Assembly (NCBI RefSeq): GCF_001507435.1
Contig: NZ_LMWH01000006.1
Location: 1 to 12,435 of the forward strand
Reading direction: 5' to 3'
DNA from: Streptomyces sp. NRRL F-5122
Lineage (GTDB): Bacteria; Actinomycetota; Actinomycetes; Streptomycetales; Streptomycetaceae
Length of the DNA: 12,435 bases
A program made the position numbers and the translations under genes. Shown here one piece after another: positions 1 through 6,888 of this stretch (its first letter is position 1; each line of letters begins with the position of its first letter). The notes under the pieces are model-generated. The model was not told the origin of the DNA. It made no database searches and saw only the letters and a program-made list of their open reading frames with translations.

Positions 1-2
1 TG

Positions 3-86
3 ATCCGCCGCTACATCATCTGGCGAAACCGCCATGCCGACGACCAGCACCTACAAGCCGTCATCGACAGGGCAAACGTTGCCTGA
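3..86 (+). CDS. C-terminal tail of a transposase (partial, cut by window edge)
   Basis: An open frame enters from the left edge and ends with TGA at 84-86, giving 27 residues that include RRYIIWRNRHADD and end in RANVA. This reads like the tail of an actinobacterial DDE transposase, most likely of the IS630 type, where a Tyr-Ile-x-Trp-Arg-Asn motif near the end is familiar. That assignment comes from remembered family resemblance to a very short piece. The catalytic part lies outside the window. The frame ends 7 bp before the convergent stop of the membrane-protein gene at 94, so the inserted element abuts that gene closely. No terminal inverted repeat could be assigned. Confidence 0.5.
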   Translation: MRRYIIWRNRHADDQHLQAVIDRANVA

Positions 87-93
87 GGCGGCA

Positions 94-1005
94 CTAGCGG
101 CCCTTGCGCACGAGGTCGGTGATGCGCTCGCCCTCGCTGATCGTGAGAGGACCTGTCTCCTGCGGGGTGTCGCCGACCCCCAGCGCGGCCGCCAACGTAC
201 GGCCGTGCAGGTCGACGGCGGCCTCGGTCAGGGTGGTGAAATCGGCTACCGCGGCCCGAGCGCGGGCCCAACCGGTCAGGCCAATACCCGCAGCAACCAG
301 CATGGCAGGCCACCACACCACGGTAAGAAGCGCATAGGGCACGGCCCAGGTTCCGGTGGCGACCGCAGCGGCAAATGCCGAGTGGGCAGCGGTGAGTTCT
401 GCACGTGTGGCGTCAGGAAGGACAAGCCAGAGCCGGGACCAACCGTAGGTCAGATCGAGTCCGTAACGGTGGTACGCGATCGACTCCACAGCGTGGATGC
501 GGTCGCCCATCCAGGTCGCCCTGCCCGGTTCAGCCATGGCCAGCCGGGTGAGGCGCTGGGCCACGGTGTCGATCTCGTCCTGTTGCTCGCGGGTACGTGT
601 GCCCGGGCTCGCGCGTTCGAGCGCCCGGCGTTCTGCTACGAGCCGGTGCCACTGTGCACGCCGACGGGCCGTCTGCGCCGCCACGAGCTGGCCAAGGGGG
701 CGCGGCCACTGCCCCAGCCAGATGCGCCGCGTGACTCCGGCCAGCGCCTGCACAACAAAGCCGGTACCGGCGGCGCCCGCAAGTACAACTACGACCAGTA
801 GTGCCTGTGCGCCGGTCGGCAGGTCCACGACCGTGGCGGCGGCGTTCTCGGCCTGCCGGGTCAACAGGACGACGTTCCACGCCTGGCCATGGCCGAGGCT
901 GACGGCCAGCCACACCCCGCCGAGGAAGAACACACCGGGCAGCACGAGCAGGCTGATCCACCGGTCGGCCAGCGCCTTGGCCAACTGCTGGAAGAACCCT
1001 CCCAT
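94..1005 (-). CDS. Four-helix membrane protein, partner of the TPR-CHAT protease
   Basis: A 303-residue integral membrane protein. Hydrophobic segments lie near residues 17-38, 66-90, 206-226 and 227-247. Between helices 2 and 3 is a loop of about 115 residues, rich in Arg, Ala and Gln and probably helical (about 105-160). By the positive-inside rule this loop and both termini are cytoplasmic. The short 39-65 segment is outside. The ATG at 1005 has a good GGAGG Shine-Dalgarno 8 nt upstream, which overlaps the stop region of the gene before it (1011), so the two form an operon. No catalytic motif is visible, and it lacks the single-domain look of a gasdermin. The family is unnamed, but I recall similar actinobacterial proteins beginning with a motif like LADRW-x-LLVLPG. 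The location beside a CHAT protease suggests a membrane effector, anchor or protease target. That role is inference. Confidence 0.88.
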   Translation of the reverse strand: MGGFFQQLAKALADRWISLLVLPGVFFLGGVWLAVSLGHGQAWNVVLLTRQAENAAATVVDLPTGAQALLVVVVLAGAAGTGFVVQALAGVTRRIWLGQWPRPLGQLVAAQTARRRAQWHRLVAERRALERASPGTRTREQQDEIDTVAQRLTRLAMAEPGRATWMGDRIHAVESIAYHRYGLDLTYGWSRLWLVLPDATRAELTAAHSAFAAAVATGTWAVPYALLTVVWWPAMLVAAGIGLTGWARARAAVADFTTLTEAAVDLHGRTLAAALGVGDTPQETGPLTISEGERITDLVRKGR

Positions 1006-1010
1006 TTGCG

Positions 1011-1355
1011 CTACCTCCGCTCCATGAGCCGGCCCAGGACAGCGCAGCGCGGGATCGCCCCCGCCGGGGGCGGTACCGCTGTGCGGTCGCAGGCGCCGTC
1101 CGGGCAGCGGAAAGCCTCCTCACGGGCAGTACCCGGACCGGCTCCCGGCAGCCCCGTCGCGAGCGTCCGCAGGGTTGTCTCACGATCGGTGTTCAACAAC
1201 TGGCTGAGCAAGCTGAGCACCGGGTGGCGGGCTCGCGCCTCCGCCACGATCCTCTCCAGCAGTTCCTGACGTTGCGCGGAGTGGAGCCCGGTCTCGCTGA
1301 TCAGCGCATCGAACTCCTGGCACAAAGTGGTCAGGGCCGATCGTTCGGCGTCCAC
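1011..1355 (-). CDS. Small helical protein with C-terminal three-Cys motif
   Basis: A 114-residue soluble protein. I chose the GTG at 1355 because it follows a purine-rich Shine-Dalgarno (AAAGGGGGG, 3-nt gap). Longer starts would run into the divergent protease gene. Residues 5-65 look alpha-helical (LCQEFDALISETG, ELLERIVAEARARHP, LLSQLLNTDRETTLRTL). Residues 66-81 are a Gly/Pro linker. Residues 84-104 hold C84-x4-C89-x14-C104 inside CPDGACDRT and PRCAVLG, which resembles a small zinc-ribbon or knuckle lacking an obvious fourth ligand. Helical adaptor plus Cys-tail architecture is common next to actinobacterial conflict genes. The function is unknown, and an adaptor between the TPR-CHAT protein and the membrane protein is a guess. 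It is the first gene of the leftward operon. Confidence 0.78.
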   Translation of the reverse strand: MDAERSALTTLCQEFDALISETGLHSAQRQELLERIVAEARARHPVLSLLSQLLNTDRETTLRTLATGLPGAGPGTAREEAFRCPDGACDRTAVPPPAGAIPRCAVLGRLMERR

Positions 1356-1382
1356 TCGCCCCCCTTTGCGTAACTGGGCCGA

Positions 1383-1388
1383 TAGTCT
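1383..1388 (+). promoter_or_regulatory. Putative -10 box for leaderless TPR-CHAT mRNA
   Basis: TAGTCT fits the TANNNT -10 pattern and lies 8 nt before the ATG at 1397. That is the spacing expected when transcription starts at the start codon. No Shine-Dalgarno precedes this ATG, which agrees with a leaderless transcript. No convincing -35 box is present. The divergent gene starts at 1355, so the whole control region is 41 bp (1356-1396) and the two promoters must overlap or be nested. Confidence 0.4.
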
Positions 1389-1396
1389 CACGGTCG

Positions 1397-4300
1397 ATGT
1401 CCTCCGACCACCGGCTCGATCCGGAGCTCCTGAACCAGCAGGCAGTCGACCTGTTGAACCGTGCCACCCGGTCCCGTGACACGGTCCTGCTGGGCACCTG
1501 CATCGCATTGTTCGAGAGCGTCGTCGCCAAGACACCTCACCACCATCCGCACCGCGCCACCCGCCTGTCCAACCTCGCCGAGGCCCACCGGGCGCGGTAC
1601 GCGCTGACGGGACAAGGGGACGACGCCGACCAGGCGATCGCCATCGGGCACCAGACCATCGCCGCCCTCCGCGACGGCGACCCGAACGCCGCGCTGATCC
1701 TGTCCAACCTCAGCGCCGCGCACCTTCTGCGGTTCCAGCGGGTCGGGCACCCCAACGACCTGGACCGGGCCATCCAGTTCGGTCAGGAGGCAGTGGCCGC
1801 GACCGGCGCCGCCTCGAACATCGCGGTGTACCTGTCCAATCTCGCCTTGGGCTTCCTGCTGCGATTCGAGGCGAGCGGGCACATCGTGGACTTGGACCGC
1901 GCCATCAACACAGGCGAGCGCGCAATGGCCGCCACTCCGGCCCACTCCCCATACCGGTCGACAACCCTGACCAACCTCGGCACCACCTACAGAGCGCGGT
2001 TCAAACGGGCGGGCCATCCGGCAGACCTGGACCGCGCCATCGACATCGGGGAACAGGCCCTCACCACCGACGCCGGCGACCCGAACCGAGTGACCATCCT
2101 GTCCAACCTCGCCATCGCCCACTACGACCGCTTCGAGCGGACCGGGAGCCTGGCGGACCTGGCACGAGCCATCGAGCATCACGAACACGCAGTGGCCACC
2201 ACCCCCAACAACACTCCAGACAGGGCGGTTTACCTATCCAACCTCGGCATGGCCTACCAGGCGCGATTCGACCGCCTGGCGGACGTGGCCGACCTGGACC
2301 GTGCCATCGACCACCTCGGCCGTGCGGTCGCCGCAACCTCCCACGGTCACCGCTCTTTCCCGACGTTCCTGTCCAACCTCGGCCTCGCCTACCAGGCGCG
2401 ATTCGACCGGCTCGCGGACGTGGCCGACGTGGACCGGGCCATCGACCACCTCGGCCGTGCAGTCGCCGCAACGTCCCACAGTGACAGCGCTTTCTCGACG
2501 TTCCTGTCCAACCTCGGCCTCGCCTACCGGGCACGGTTCGACCGGCTCGGTGACGTGGCCGACCTGGACCGGGCCGTCGCCCATCACGAACAGGCCGTGG
2601 CCGTCACACCCGCCGACCACCCGGATCTCGCCCACCGCCTGTCCAACCTCGGCGCCGCATACGACGCACGGCACACACGCAACGGGAACCTGGTAGACGT
2701 GCACCAGGCCATCGAGAGCCTCGAACGGGCGGTCGTCGCCCTACCCGCCGATCACTCCCTCCGCGGGACCAGCCTGTCCAACCTCGCAGCAGCCCTGCGG
2801 GCGCGGTTCGACCGCCTGGGAGACGTGGCCGATCTTGACCGGGCCATCGCCCATCACGAACAGGCCGTGGCCGCCACCCCTGCCGACCACCCGAATGTCG
2901 CGTTGCACTTGTCGAACCTCGGCCTCGCCTACTGGTCCCGGTTCGCCCGCACCGGGGACGTATCCGCCATGGACGCGGCCATCGACACCGGCACACGCGC
3001 GGTGGCCGCCACGCCGGAGGACCACCCGGACCGTGCGCTGCGCCTGAACAACCTCGGCAATGCCCTCCAGCAGCGATTCGAGCACAGCGGCAGCCTCCAC
3101 GATCTGAACCGGGCTATCGGCCACAAGGAACGTGCCGTAACTACCGTGCCGGCCGACCACCCGAGCCAGGCCCTGTACCTGTCCAACCTCGCCGTCGCCT
3201 ACCAGGCACGGTCCCGGCGCAGCGGCGCCAGAACGGACTTCGACCGCGCTGTCGACCTCGCCGTCCTGGCACTCGCGGCCACCCCCGACGACCATCCCGA
3301 CCGGGTGCTGCGCCTGTTCAACCTCGCACGAGCCCACCAGGAGCGGTACGAACACTCGGGCCATCCGACCGACCTGGACCGCGCTGTCGACCTGGCGCGG
3401 GAGGCGGCCGCCGCCATCCCTGCCGACCATCCCGACCGCGCGCAGTATCTATTCCTTCTCGGCAACGCCTACCGGCTGCGGTTCCAGGCAACAGGCGCTA
3501 CATCGGACCTCGACCGCGCTGTCAAAGCCGCGGAACGAGCGGTCGCGGCCACCCCCGACGGCCATCCCAGGCGTGCTGCACGCATTCACCTCCTCGGGAC
3601 CTGTTACATGAGGCGGTGGAACACCGGCGGCACCCTCGACCGATCGCAGACTGCACGACTTGCAAAGGATGCGCTCGCGGCCACGACGGCGCCCCCGTTC
3701 GACCGGCTGCGCGCCTGCAGGGTGGCAGGCCGGCTCGCCCACCTACTGGGCGAGCCACAGACCGCGCGACTACTGCTCGATACAGCAGTGGAGTTGCTGC
3801 CCTTGGTCGCAGCGCGGGAGACCTCATCGGCGGACCACGAACACCGCCTCGGCGCGAACCGCGGGCTGGTCGGTGAAACGATCGCCGTGCACTGCGCCCT
3901 TGACGATCCAGGCGGCGCGGTCCAGGCCGGTGAGCTGGGCCGCGCAGTCTTGCTGGCGTCCCAGCTGACTCTGAGGACACCGCTCACCGATCTCGAATCC
4001 GAGCACCCCGTGCAAGCCCGCCGCCTGCACCGCGTCCGCGACGCCCTCAATGCGCCCGATCCCCCACCCATAGCGTCGTCCGGCGGCCAGGACCTCGACC
4101 ATGTCGACCGACGTAAACGGCTGTGGGCCGAGTATGACGCCGCATTGGCGGAGATCCGCCGACTGCCGGGTCTGGACCGGTTCTTGCTCCCGCCTACGTG
4201 GACCGAGCTGCGTCCGACCGCCACCGGCGGGGCGGTCGTGCTGCTCAACGCCGGCCTGCAGCGGTGCGACGGCATTGTTGTCACCGCCGACGGGCCCCCG

Positions 4301-5251
4301 CTGCTGGTACCGCTGCCCGAACTGCAGCTCGTCGACGTCGAGGCGTGGGCCGCCGAGCTGACAGAAGCAACGCACGACACCGGGTCGTTCAGCGCCGAGC
4401 TGCGCCGACAACGGGTGCTGACGGAATTGCTCGGCTGGCTGTGGGACACGGCGGTCAAGCCGGTCATCGAGGCCGTCGAACGCCGGCTCCGCCCAGACGA
4501 CCAGGTACTGCCCCGCGTGTGGTGGATGCCGACCGGGCTGCTCGGACTCCTGCCATTGCACGCGGCCGGGCACCCCGGTCAGGCCGGGGCACTCGACCGA
4601 GTGATCTCGTCGTACACACCCACCCTGCGCGCCCTCGCCCATGCACGAGGACGCCCGGCCTCGACGAACCTGCACCGGCTCACCGTGGCCCTCGACCGGA
4701 CCCCAGGCCTGCCGGACCTGCCGGCCACTGCTGCCGAGGCGGCGAGCCTGCATGCCACCCATCCCGACATGCCACTGCTCACCAACGAACGGGCCACCGC
4801 CGCCCATGTGACCGACGCACTCCCCAAGGCGGGCTGGGCACACTTCGCCTGCCACGCCGGCACCAACCCCGACGAGCCGTCCACCGGCGGGCTTCACCTC
4901 CACGACGGCGTGCTACCCATCGCGGAGATCGGCCGCCTCAACCTCCACGGGGCCGAGCTGGCATACCTATCTGCGTGCTCCACTGGACGCGTCGGCTGGC
5001 GGCACGCGGACGAGTCCATCCACCTCGCCTCCGCGTTCCAGCTGGCCGGGTTCCGGCACGTCGTCGCGAGTCTGTGGCCACTGGACGACCACGTCGCGGC
5101 CGACGCGGCCGACGACTTCTACCGGCTCATGCCGCACACGCGGTCCGCCGACGATGCGCCGGTCGTGCTCCACCGCGTCATCCGGCGCCTGCGCGCCGAG
5201 CACACCGGACGACCACACCTGTGGGCGTCACTGATCCACAGCGGGCCATAG
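1397..5251 (+). CDS. TPR-CHAT caspase-like cysteine protease
   Basis: A 1284-residue cytoplasmic protein in three parts. Residues 1-56 are a helical cap. Residues 57-775 are about sixteen tandem TPR-like repeats of 44-46 residues, with a consensus close to LSNLG-x-AY-x-ARF, then DLDRAI, then AVAATPADHP. After a helical linker (about 776-925), the CHAT domain (Caspase HetF Associated with TPRs, PF12770) runs to the end. The predicted catalytic His is H1153 in HFACHAG and the Cys is C1194 in YLSACSTG. The later family motif VVASLWPLDD is also intact, so the protease should be active. No signal peptide or membrane segment is seen. In characterised systems such as type III-E CRISPR Craspase, a TPR-CHAT protein is an allosterically switched protease. 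Here no CRISPR component is nearby, and the adjacent divergent small protein and membrane protein are the natural candidates for regulator and target. Trigger and substrate are unknown. The ATG at 1397 has no Shine-Dalgarno and is probably leaderless. Confidence 0.96.
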   Translation: MSSDHRLDPELLNQQAVDLLNRATRSRDTVLLGTCIALFESVVAKTPHHHPHRATRLSNLAEAHRARYALTGQGDDADQAIAIGHQTIAALRDGDPNAALILSNLSAAHLLRFQRVGHPNDLDRAIQFGQEAVAATGAASNIAVYLSNLALGFLLRFEASGHIVDLDRAINTGERAMAATPAHSPYRSTTLTNLGTTYRARFKRAGHPADLDRAIDIGEQALTTDAGDPNRVTILSNLAIAHYDRFERTGSLADLARAIEHHEHAVATTPNNTPDRAVYLSNLGMAYQARFDRLADVADLDRAIDHLGRAVAATSHGHRSFPTFLSNLGLAYQARFDRLADVADVDRAIDHLGRAVAATSHSDSAFSTFLSNLGLAYRARFDRLGDVADLDRAVAHHEQAVAVTPADHPDLAHRLSNLGAAYDARHTRNGNLVDVHQAIESLERAVVALPADHSLRGTSLSNLAAALRARFDRLGDVADLDRAIAHHEQAVAATPADHPNVALHLSNLGLAYWSRFARTGDVSAMDAAIDTGTRAVAATPEDHPDRALRLNNLGNALQQRFEHSGSLHDLNRAIGHKERAVTTVPADHPSQALYLSNLAVAYQARSRRSGARTDFDRAVDLAVLALAATPDDHPDRVLRLFNLARAHQERYEHSGHPTDLDRAVDLAREAAAAIPADHPDRAQYLFLLGNAYRLRFQATGATSDLDRAVKAAERAVAATPDGHPRRAARIHLLGTCYMRRWNTGGTLDRSQTARLAKDALAATTAPPFDRLRACRVAGRLAHLLGEPQTARLLLDTAVELLPLVAARETSSADHEHRLGANRGLVGETIAVHCALDDPGGAVQAGELGRAVLLASQLTLRTPLTDLESEHPVQARRLHRVRDALNAPDPPPIASSGGQDLDHVDRRKRLWAEYDAALAEIRRLPGLDRFLLPPTWTELRPTATGGAVVLLNAGLQRCDGIVVTADGPPLLVPLPELQLVDVEAWAAELTEATHDTGSFSAELRRQRVLTELLGWLWDTAVKPVIEAVERRLRPDDQVLPRVWWMPTGLLGLLPLHAAGHPGQAGALDRVISSYTPTLRALAHARGRPASTNLHRLTVALDRTPGLPDLPATAAEAASLHATHPDMPLLTNERATAAHVTDALPKAGWAHFACHAGTNPDEPSTGGLHLHDGVLPIAEIGRLNLHGAELAYLSACSTGRVGWRHADESIHLASAFQLAGFRHVVASLWPLDDHVAADAADDFYRLMPHTRSADDAPVVLHRVIRRLRAEHTGRPHLWASLIHSGP
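1565..3721 (+). repeat. Sixteen in-frame 135-bp TPR-coding repeats
   Basis: Each unit codes for 44-46 residues, and most begin with CTGTCCAACCTC or a close variant. Unit starts fall at protein residues 57, 102, 146, 191, 235, 280, 325, 370, 415, 460, 505, 550, 595, 640, 685 and 730. Units 2 and 4 are one codon shorter, and unit 16 is divergent. Units 6 and 7 (2234-2368 and 2369-2503) differ at about 14 of 135 bases by my count, and unit 8 (2504-2638) is also close in its first half. This indicates recent tandem duplication or gene conversion inside the sensor domain. The repeats are protein-coding and are not a CRISPR array. Confidence 0.9.
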
Positions 5252-5332
5252 TCCGGACCGGACACGAACTCAGAGACCGAGCGGTCCTCGATTCGGCCGT
5301 CGGTGTGCCCTCAGCGAGGGTGTAGACGCGGC

Positions 5333-5382
5333 CCAGGGCGTCAAGATCGTTCGTACAGTGGCACGCTCCACCTTGACGCCCT
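5333..5382. terminator. 12-bp inverted repeat, likely terminator after the TPR-CHAT gene
   Basis: CAGGGCGTCAAG at 5333-5344 is exactly complementary to CTTGACGCCCTG at 5371-5382, with a 26-nt loop. Inside the loop GTGG (5357-5360) can pair with CCAC (5367-5370), which would stack directly on the long stem. A smaller hairpin, CCCTC-agc-GAGGG, lies just upstream at 5308-5320. Neither is followed by a T tract, which is common for actinomycete terminators. The position 82 bp after the protease stop favours termination. The long, structured loop leaves room for another role. The rest of the 5252-5469 gap shows no gene. Confidence 0.5.
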
Positions 5383-5469
5383 GAACCACGCCTGCTCCAC
5401 GGTGTGCGGGTCGACGGCGTACGGGATGGGAGCTGGGTAAGTGGTGGGTGCAGGAGGGATGATGCCGTC

Positions 5470-5772
5470 ATGGCAGATGAACCCGGGCGCCCCCTCAGCG
5501 AGCTTCGCCAAGGCGAGACAGTCCAAGCAACGATCACCAGTCACGAGCCATGGGGCCTCATGGCAGAGCTCAACGGATACGAGCCTGTAGGCGCCTCGCT
5601 GGACATCTATCGCCGCAGCCGAGAGCCGGGAGTGCAGCGGCTCGCCCAGGAGCTGCCGCCTGTGGGAGCGACCGTCGACCTCGTCATAGGCGAGGTGCGC
5701 ACGTGGCATCACAAGCCGTGGATATGGGTGGACCTCACAGCGCCCAGTCATGACCCGTCGGACCGCCCGTAA
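5470..5772 (+). CDS. Small S1/OB-fold-like protein
   Basis: A 100-residue protein. The ATG at 5470 is chosen because it follows an AGGAGG (12-nt gap, slightly long) and starts a compact domain. An upstream in-frame start at 5404 would add a low-complexity segment. Residues about 13-88 follow the S1 RNA-binding pattern: GETVQATITSHEPWGLMAEL, then a GASLDIYR turn, then PVGATVDLVIGEV ending in a beta strand WIWVDLT. S1 domains bind RNA in ribosomal protein S1, RNases and translation regulators. A stand-alone copy could be an RNA-binding accessory factor. The match is to the fold pattern rather than to a named family. No partner gene is in the same operon. The gene ends 224 bp before the next start. 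Confidence 0.65.
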   Translation: MADEPGRPLSELRQGETVQATITSHEPWGLMAELNGYEPVGASLDIYRRSREPGVQRLAQELPPVGATVDLVIGEVRTWHHKPWIWVDLTAPSHDPSDRP

Positions 5773-5947
5773 CCGTCGACGGCATGCAGGTCGCGGTTCG
5801 TGCCCCCAGCGTGCCCGACGGGGCGACAGGGCGACGGGGAACACCGGCGAACGTCGCAGGAACGCACAGGTCAGCGTCTTGCCAGATCAGACCGCATCCG
5901 CATACGCGATTTTCCAAACTAGTGCTCCACAACCCTGGAGTGGGACA

Positions 5948-5978
5948 TTGAGGCTCCGCACCGGCCGCGCGGTACGGT
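5948..5978 (+). promoter_or_regulatory. Promoter (TTGAGG, 19 nt, TACGGT) for the 5997 gene
   Basis: TTGAGG at 5948-5953 and TACGGT at 5973-5978 match the Streptomyces vegetative promoter pattern with a slightly long 19-nt spacer. The predicted start of transcription is near 5985, only about 12 nt before the ATG. An inverted repeat, GCACCG (5958-5963) and CGGTGC (5975-5980), overlaps the spacer and -10 box. A second small one, CTCCA-caaccc-TGGAG, lies just upstream of the -35. Either could be an operator. Confidence 0.45.
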
Positions 5979-5996
5979 GCCGCTCAGGGGGTGGCC

Positions 5997-6419
5997 ATGA
6001 GTGAACAGGACCTGTCGGCCTACGCAGCGATGTGGACCACGGAACGGGATCAGTGGGAGCTCCATCGATTCGACGATGGCTACCTACCGATCATGAAGAG
6101 TGATCCGCCGATGGCAGAGGTGATCTGTGATGACGAGCTGGCGGACCTGGTGATCACGCGGATGCTCGCGGCTGGAGTGGCCGTGGTGGACAACTCGCCT
6201 GAACTGCATTTTCTACCCCTACACAACTTCGCGCCCCACACGTGCCCCACGATCCGCGGTGTGGCACACGGAGACCCGCGGCTCGCCGAAGGGACCCGCG
6301 TCTACCTCACCTCAGAGTCGGGTGATGACCCCACTGAGCAAGGTGCCGACACCCATCAGGGAGACAAGGTCCCCTCCGGACGGGTCGGCTACGGGAACCC
6401 CGGTTCTCCAGATCTTTAG
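5997..6419 (+). CDS. Hypothetical actinobacterial protein with divergent C-terminal tail
   Basis: A 140-residue cytoplasmic protein of unknown function. The ATG at 5997 follows AGGGGG with a 5-nt gap and is preferred to the GTG at 5991, which sits within that Shine-Dalgarno. Residues 1-67 look like a compact domain (LSAYAAMWTTERDQWELHR, then MAEVICDDELADLVITRML, then AAGVAVVD). I recall small Streptomyces proteins of roughly this design that end near this point. Residues about 75-140 are polar, rich in Gly, Pro, Asp and Thr, and look unstructured, so the tail may come from loss of an original stop or a frameshift. No catalytic motif is seen. The gene has its own promoter and is followed at once by a 14-bp palindrome. 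Confidence 0.65.
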   Translation: MSEQDLSAYAAMWTTERDQWELHRFDDGYLPIMKSDPPMAEVICDDELADLVITRMLAAGVAVVDNSPELHFLPLHNFAPHTCPTIRGVAHGDPRLAEGTRVYLTSESGDDPTEQGADTHQGDKVPSGRVGYGNPGSPDL

Positions 6420-6420
6420 A

Positions 6421-6434
6421 TGTCTCGCGAGACA
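6421..6434. repeat. Perfect 14-bp palindrome
   Basis: TGTCTCGCGAGACA is exactly self-complementary and starts one base after the stop codon of the 5997 gene. It lies 38 bp outside the stop of the frameshifted HTH gene on the other strand. It could be a short hairpin terminator (stem TGTCT/AGACA, loop CGCG), a dimeric protein-binding site, or the end or target of the decayed element. No second copy was seen in this window. Confidence 0.55.
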
Positions 6435-6472
6435 GCGGGCGCATCTCCGGCTGAGCTCGATGACAAGCGGGG

Positions 6473-6888
6473 TCACCGTCGTGGCGTAAGCGGTACGACG
6501 ATTGCCGACTGGCTCGAGATCTGCTCACGGAGAGCCGCGTTCTCGGCGTACAGGGCGGCGATGACGGTTGCTGCGGCGTCGACTTGATCCTGGAGACGGT
6601 CGCGGTCTGTCCGGGCTTTTCGGAGATGCTGGCGTAGTGCGGTGATGGTCTCGGCGTGCTTGCGGTCTTGGGCGCGGGCTGGACTGTGCCCGATGCGGTT
6701 GTCCAGTCGGCCAGCACGTTCGTGGCGCGGTTCATGGTGGCGCGGCTGACGCCGGCTTCCCGCCAGAGGTTGTTCTTGGTGAGTTTTCCGTCGGTGCGGG
6801 CTGGGCGGCCGGCGAAGAGCCGTTCCATGGCGTCGCGCAGAGCGTGTTCTGTGCGCGGTGAGACGCTCGGACGCTCGGCTGAGGTCAT
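6473..6888 (-). pseudogene. Frameshifted HTH/coiled-coil gene, TnpC-like
   Basis: From the ATG at 6888 the frame reads MTSAERPSVSPRTEHALRDA and continues through TKNNLWREAGVSRATMNRA, a helix-turn-helix-like segment, to VLADW. It then loses sense near 6702. Restoring one base there, so that TGG is followed by GAC, gives DNRIGHSPARAQDRK and then a coiled coil (TALRQHLRKARTDRDRLQ, then AAATVIAALYAENAALREQ) ending at the TGA at 6473-6475. The total span is 416 nt, exactly one short of 139 codons, as expected for a one-base deletion. HTH followed by a coiled coil resembles the small third gene (TnpC-like) of Tn554-type integrase trios in actinobacteria; that link is from memory. It starts inside an ATGA overlap with the gene upstream. 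A sequencing error would also explain the shift. Confidence 0.72.

Noticed and set aside
34..801. Long rightward open frame opposite the membrane-protein gene
   Set aside because: It is the antisense shadow of the 94-1005 gene. It lacks a Shine-Dalgarno and domain sense, while the opposite strand has clear transmembrane helices.
1388..2188. 266-residue leftward frame with repeated VGQ- and GAEVGQ-like segments
   Set aside because: The repeats mirror the 135-bp TPR units on the other strand, so the regularity is inherited from the TPR-CHAT gene.
2741..3430. 229-residue leftward repeat-containing frame
   Set aside because: It is another antisense shadow of the TPR units.
1565..3721. CRISPR array or satellite DNA
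   Set aside because: The periodic 135-bp units are in frame, have no conserved repeat/variable spacer layout, and encode TPR helices.
4198..5325. 375-residue Arg/Pro/Ala-rich frame
   Set aside because: It is an out-of-frame reading of the CHAT domain with biased composition and no motif.
5341..5844. 167-residue leftward frame across the S1-like gene
   Set aside because: No recognisable domain or ribosome site is visible. The forward frame has the S1-like pattern and a Shine-Dalgarno.
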